Origin: CAYGTK01 sp964352775
GTDB lineage: Bacteria > Bacteroidota > Bacteroidia > Chitinophagales > CAIOSU01
DNA length: 6,197 nt
Direction: 5' to 3'
NCBI GenBank assembly: GCA_964352775.1
Contig: CAYGTK010000224.1
Location: 1 to 6,197 of the forward strand
The notes under the pieces: generated by a model
The model's database searches: none
What the model saw: the letters and a program-made list of their open reading frames with translations, nothing else
What the model was told of the DNA's origin: nothing
Shown: positions 4,574-6,197 of the stretch, in pieces
Numbering within the stretch: position 1 is the first letter of the stretch
Layout of the letters: each line of letters starts with the position of its first letter
Made by a program: the position numbers and the translations under genes

Positions 4574-6197
4574 TGCATGGTAGTTCTCTGTACAGATGTC
4601 ATCTGCTTCAAACAGAGTTACTTCTACGTCAGAAACACAATCATGTTCCGTTGAAACGCTCACGGTATAAGTACCTGCCTCTAGATCTTTAATAGATGAA
4701 GTGCTTTCCCCAGTATTCCAAAGCCAATTAAAGGCAGAAGCGCCTTGAGCTGTAGCTCTAAGTTCCGCGTCCTCTTTACCTTTGCAACTCTCAGCTATGC
4801 TAGTAATAGACACCTCTAAAGTGTCGAGTACAGTAATATTTGTAGTATCCAAAATTCCACAAGATAATTCAGGATCTAAGGTGACTATATAACTACCTGT
4901 TCCTACTGAAGAAAGATCGATAATTCCATCTTGGTCTACCGTTATTCCGTAACCTGTCCACCTTCCACTCACATCAGCTTTCAATGTATCTAGTTCTGAA
5001 CCGAAACAATAGTCTTCCTTATCTAATATCATTGGTTGGATGATCGTTTCTATAGTCATCTCCATAGTATCTCCCGCCACACATCCATTGCTATCTGTAA
5101 CAACTACACCATGTAGATCTGTAGAACCAGCCTTATAGATACTATCCATTGAACCGTTCATCCATTCGTAGCTTACAAAACCAGGTAGGTTGAACATCAA
5201 CCAATCACCCGTACACATACTCGTATCAGGTCCTAGATCAATAATTGGAAGAGCATTTACAAAAAGGTTGATCGAATCTGTATTCTTGCAACCATTGGTA
5301 TCTGTAACGGTTACGTTGTATATACCTGCAAAATTCACAGCTATACTATCTGTAGTAGCTCCAGTAGACCAATTGTAACTTACATACCCGAACTGACCTA
5401 CCTCCACACTATCTCCAGCACAAACACTTACATCCACACCTAAGTTAGGAATAGGCAAAGCAGCTATTGTAATGGTAATAGTATCAGCATTCTTACAGCC
5501 GTTATTGTTAGCTACAGTTACTATGTATTCGCCAGCTGCATTTATAGTTATACTATCAGATACAGCTCCTGTATTCCAATTATAACCTAAGAACCCTGAT
5601 TGACCGATTGTGATACTATCTCCAGCACAAATACTATTATCTGCACCAAGATCGGGAAGCGGTAGAGTAAATAGACTTAAAGTCAATTTATCATTGTTGC
5701 TACATCCATTAGCGTCAACTACTGTTACCGAATAGGTACCTGCATTCCTTATTGTGATGCTATCTGTCGTTTCACTTGTAGACCAAGTATAGCCATCAAA
5801 ACCAGATAACCCGATCGTCATACTATCCCCATTACAGATACTCACATCTGCACCTAGATCTGGAGTAGGCAATGCGTTGATGGCTATTGTAATAGTATCT
5901 GATCTTCTACAACCATTATTATTCCTTACCTCTAATGTATAGTCCCCTGCTGCACTAATAGTAATGCTATCAACAATTTCTCCCGTACTCCAAGTATAGC
6001 TACTATAACCTATTTCGCCGACCGTAATACTGTCTCCTGCACAAATACTTACATCTGCTCCCAAGTTAGGAGTAGGAAGAGCAAACAAGTTTAAAATGAT
6101 ATCGCCATTGTTCTGACAGCCGTTAGCATCTGTTACGGTTAACGTGTAGGTGCCTGATGCGCTGATCGTGATGCTGTCACTTGTTGCGCCTGTGCTC
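4310..6197 (-). CDS. Large secreted adhesin-like protein with Ig-like repeats and T9SS type B sorting domain (5' partial)
   Basis: Seen: the frame is open from the right edge to a TAA at 4312..4310, giving 629 codons. The true start and signal peptide lie outside. A TTG at 6088 is not a credible start, because the same 69-residue repeat continues without a break upstream of it to 6197. Order of parts: Ig-like repeats (6197..5045), a divergent Ig-like domain (5044..4820), a SprB-like repeat domain (4819..4598), a short linker, and the C-terminal sorting domain (4573..4310). Each repeat carries two cysteines, which suggests disulfides in an extracellular protein. Known: proteins with this C-terminal domain cross the outer membrane through the type IX secretion system, and many (for example SprB) are cell-surface adhesins used in gliding or attachment. 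Inferred: a surface adhesin or filament exported with help from the SprF-like protein encoded 10 nt downstream. No catalytic domain is visible, but an enzymatic N-terminus outside the window cannot be excluded. Confidence 0.93.
   Translation of the reverse strand, partial: STGATSDSITISASGTYTLTVTDANGCQNNGDIILNLFALPTPNLGADVSICAGDSITVGEIGYSSYTWSTGEIVDSITISAAGDYTLEVRNNNGCRRSDTITIAINALPTPDLGADVSICNGDSMTIGLSGFDGYTWSTSETTDSITIRNAGTYSVTVVDANGCSNNDKLTLSLFTLPLPDLGADNSICAGDSITIGQSGFLGYNWNTGAVSDSITINAAGEYIVTVANNNGCKNADTITITIAALPIPNLGVDVSVCAGDSVEVGQFGYVSYNWSTGATTDSIAVNFAGIYNVTVTDTNGCKNTDSINLFVNALPIIDLGPDTSMCTGDWLMFNLPGFVSYEWMNGSMDSIYKAGSTDLHGVVVTDSNGCVAGDTMEMTIETIIQPMILDKEDYCFGSELDTLKADVSGRWTGYGITVDQDGIIDLSSVGTGSYIVTLDPELSCGILDTTNITVLDTLEVSITSIAESCKGKEDAELRATAQGASAFNWLWNTGESTSSIKDLEAGTYTVSVSTEHDCVSDVEVTLFEADDICTENYHAYLPNIFSPNGDELNDEFNVRGAGISKMVLVIFDRWGNQVFESTDKQIGWNGIHEGRDAAEGVYVYMLKVEFLNGTADIQKGNVTLVR
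4598..4819 (-). other. SprB-like repeat domain within the adhesin
   Basis: About 74 residues with the layout of the SprB repeat family: a cysteine in SCKGKEDAEL, a central FNWLWNTGESTSSIKDLEAG stretch, then GTYTVSVSTEHDC and an ExD-rich end. The 'W-[NS]-T-G ... L-x-A-G-x-Y-x-V-x-V-x-x-x-x-x-C' signature is typical of these modules in Bacteroidota surface proteins. Only one copy is visible here, directly before the linker to the sorting domain. Confidence 0.75.
4820..5044 (-). other. Divergent Ig-like surface domain within the adhesin
   Basis: About 75 residues lie between the repeat array and the SprB-like domain. They contain DYCFGSE near the start, then a GRWTGYGI segment, then a GIIDLSSVGTGSYIVT segment and a second cysteine near the end. 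The 'W-T/S-G-x-G-I ... G-x-[FI]-D ... G-x-G-x-Y-x-V' layout recurs in surface proteins of Bacteroidota that carry type B sorting domains. It is clearly not another copy of the 69-residue unit. Domain limits are approximate and set by the flanking modules. Confidence 0.6.
5045..6197 (-). repeat. Tandem 207-bp (69-residue) Ig-like repeats
   Basis: The array has one partial unit at the edge (6197..6080), four full units (6079..5873, 5872..5666, 5665..5459, 5458..5252) and a diverged fifth (5251..5045). All full units are exactly 69 codons, with no indels. The unit pattern is LPxPxLGxDxSxCxGDS, then GxxxYxWxTG, then DSIT, AGxYxVTV and NGC. Cysteines sit at unit positions 13 and 57, where they could form one disulfide. 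The last unit keeps the LG, Cys, W and NGC landmarks but loses the middle strands. The fold resembles the Ig-like/PKD-like modules found next to CHU_C-type sorting domains. Units are visibly similar in DNA as well as in protein, which points to fairly recent duplication or continuing homogenisation. The array continues past the right edge, so total copy number is unknown. Confidence 0.95.

Noticed and set aside
4337..4611. Overlapping small ORFs on both strands (4337..4570 plus, 4357..4611 minus)
   Set aside because: Both are out of frame with the sorting domain, which is unmistakable in the main frame.
5190..5378. Plus-strand ORF of 62 codons
   Set aside because: Antisense to the Ig-like repeats, with no independent support.
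6086..6088. TTG as start codon of the adhesin gene
   Set aside because: The 69-residue repeat continues in the same frame upstream to the window edge, and no signal peptide follows the TTG, so the gene begins outside the window.
5045..6197. CRISPR-like or other non-coding repeat array
   Set aside because: The period is 207 bp with divergence at third codon positions and an intact reading frame; these are protein-coding domain repeats.

Overview
The window is about 99.8% protein-coding, and all real coding lies on the minus strand. The gene content points to a member of the Bacteroidota, probably a Flavobacteriia- or Cytophagia-like marine or environmental lineage. Three things support this: a type B sorting domain of the type IX secretion system (T9SS), a PorP/SprF-family outer-membrane protein, and a TPR plus PD40 propeller protein. 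Moderate GC content and the lack of Shine-Dalgarno sequences fit as well. The genus cannot be read from the sequence.

In the direction of transcription (right to left) there are three genes. (1) 6197..4310 is the C-terminal 629 residues of a large secreted adhesin-like protein. It has a tandem array of 69-residue Ig-like repeats (exact 207-bp period), two further surface domains, and a C-terminal 'gliding motility-associated' T9SS type B sorting domain. Its start is off the right edge. (2) 4299..3253 is a complete 348-residue PorP/SprF-family protein, 10 nt after the adhesin stop. (3) 3256..1 overlaps the SprF-like gene by an ATGA and stays open for 1085 codons to the left edge without a stop. 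It encodes a signal peptide, a TPR region, a PD40-type beta-propeller and then a very long Cys-free helical repeat array that runs off the window. Because the stop codon is missing, an ORF search that requires a stop would overlook this gene although it covers half the window.

The expected logic is a cargo-specific export or anchoring module. The adhesin crosses the outer membrane by T9SS, and the SprF-like barrel protein is its dedicated partner at that membrane. The third protein is periplasmic or periplasm-facing; by analogy with PorE and related OmpA-type proteins it may tie the complex to the cell wall. The unusual part is the third gene's C-terminal half. Where PorE-like proteins usually have a short carboxypeptidase-regulatory-like domain followed by OmpA, this one has at least nine related helical units of 60-87 residues. 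The last units alternate short and long, giving a higher-order period of about 149 residues, and the long ones carry a basic insert. I regard this array as the least explained item in the window. There are no RNA genes, mobile elements, CRISPR arrays, promoters or terminators that I can support, and no non-coding gap longer than 10 nt.
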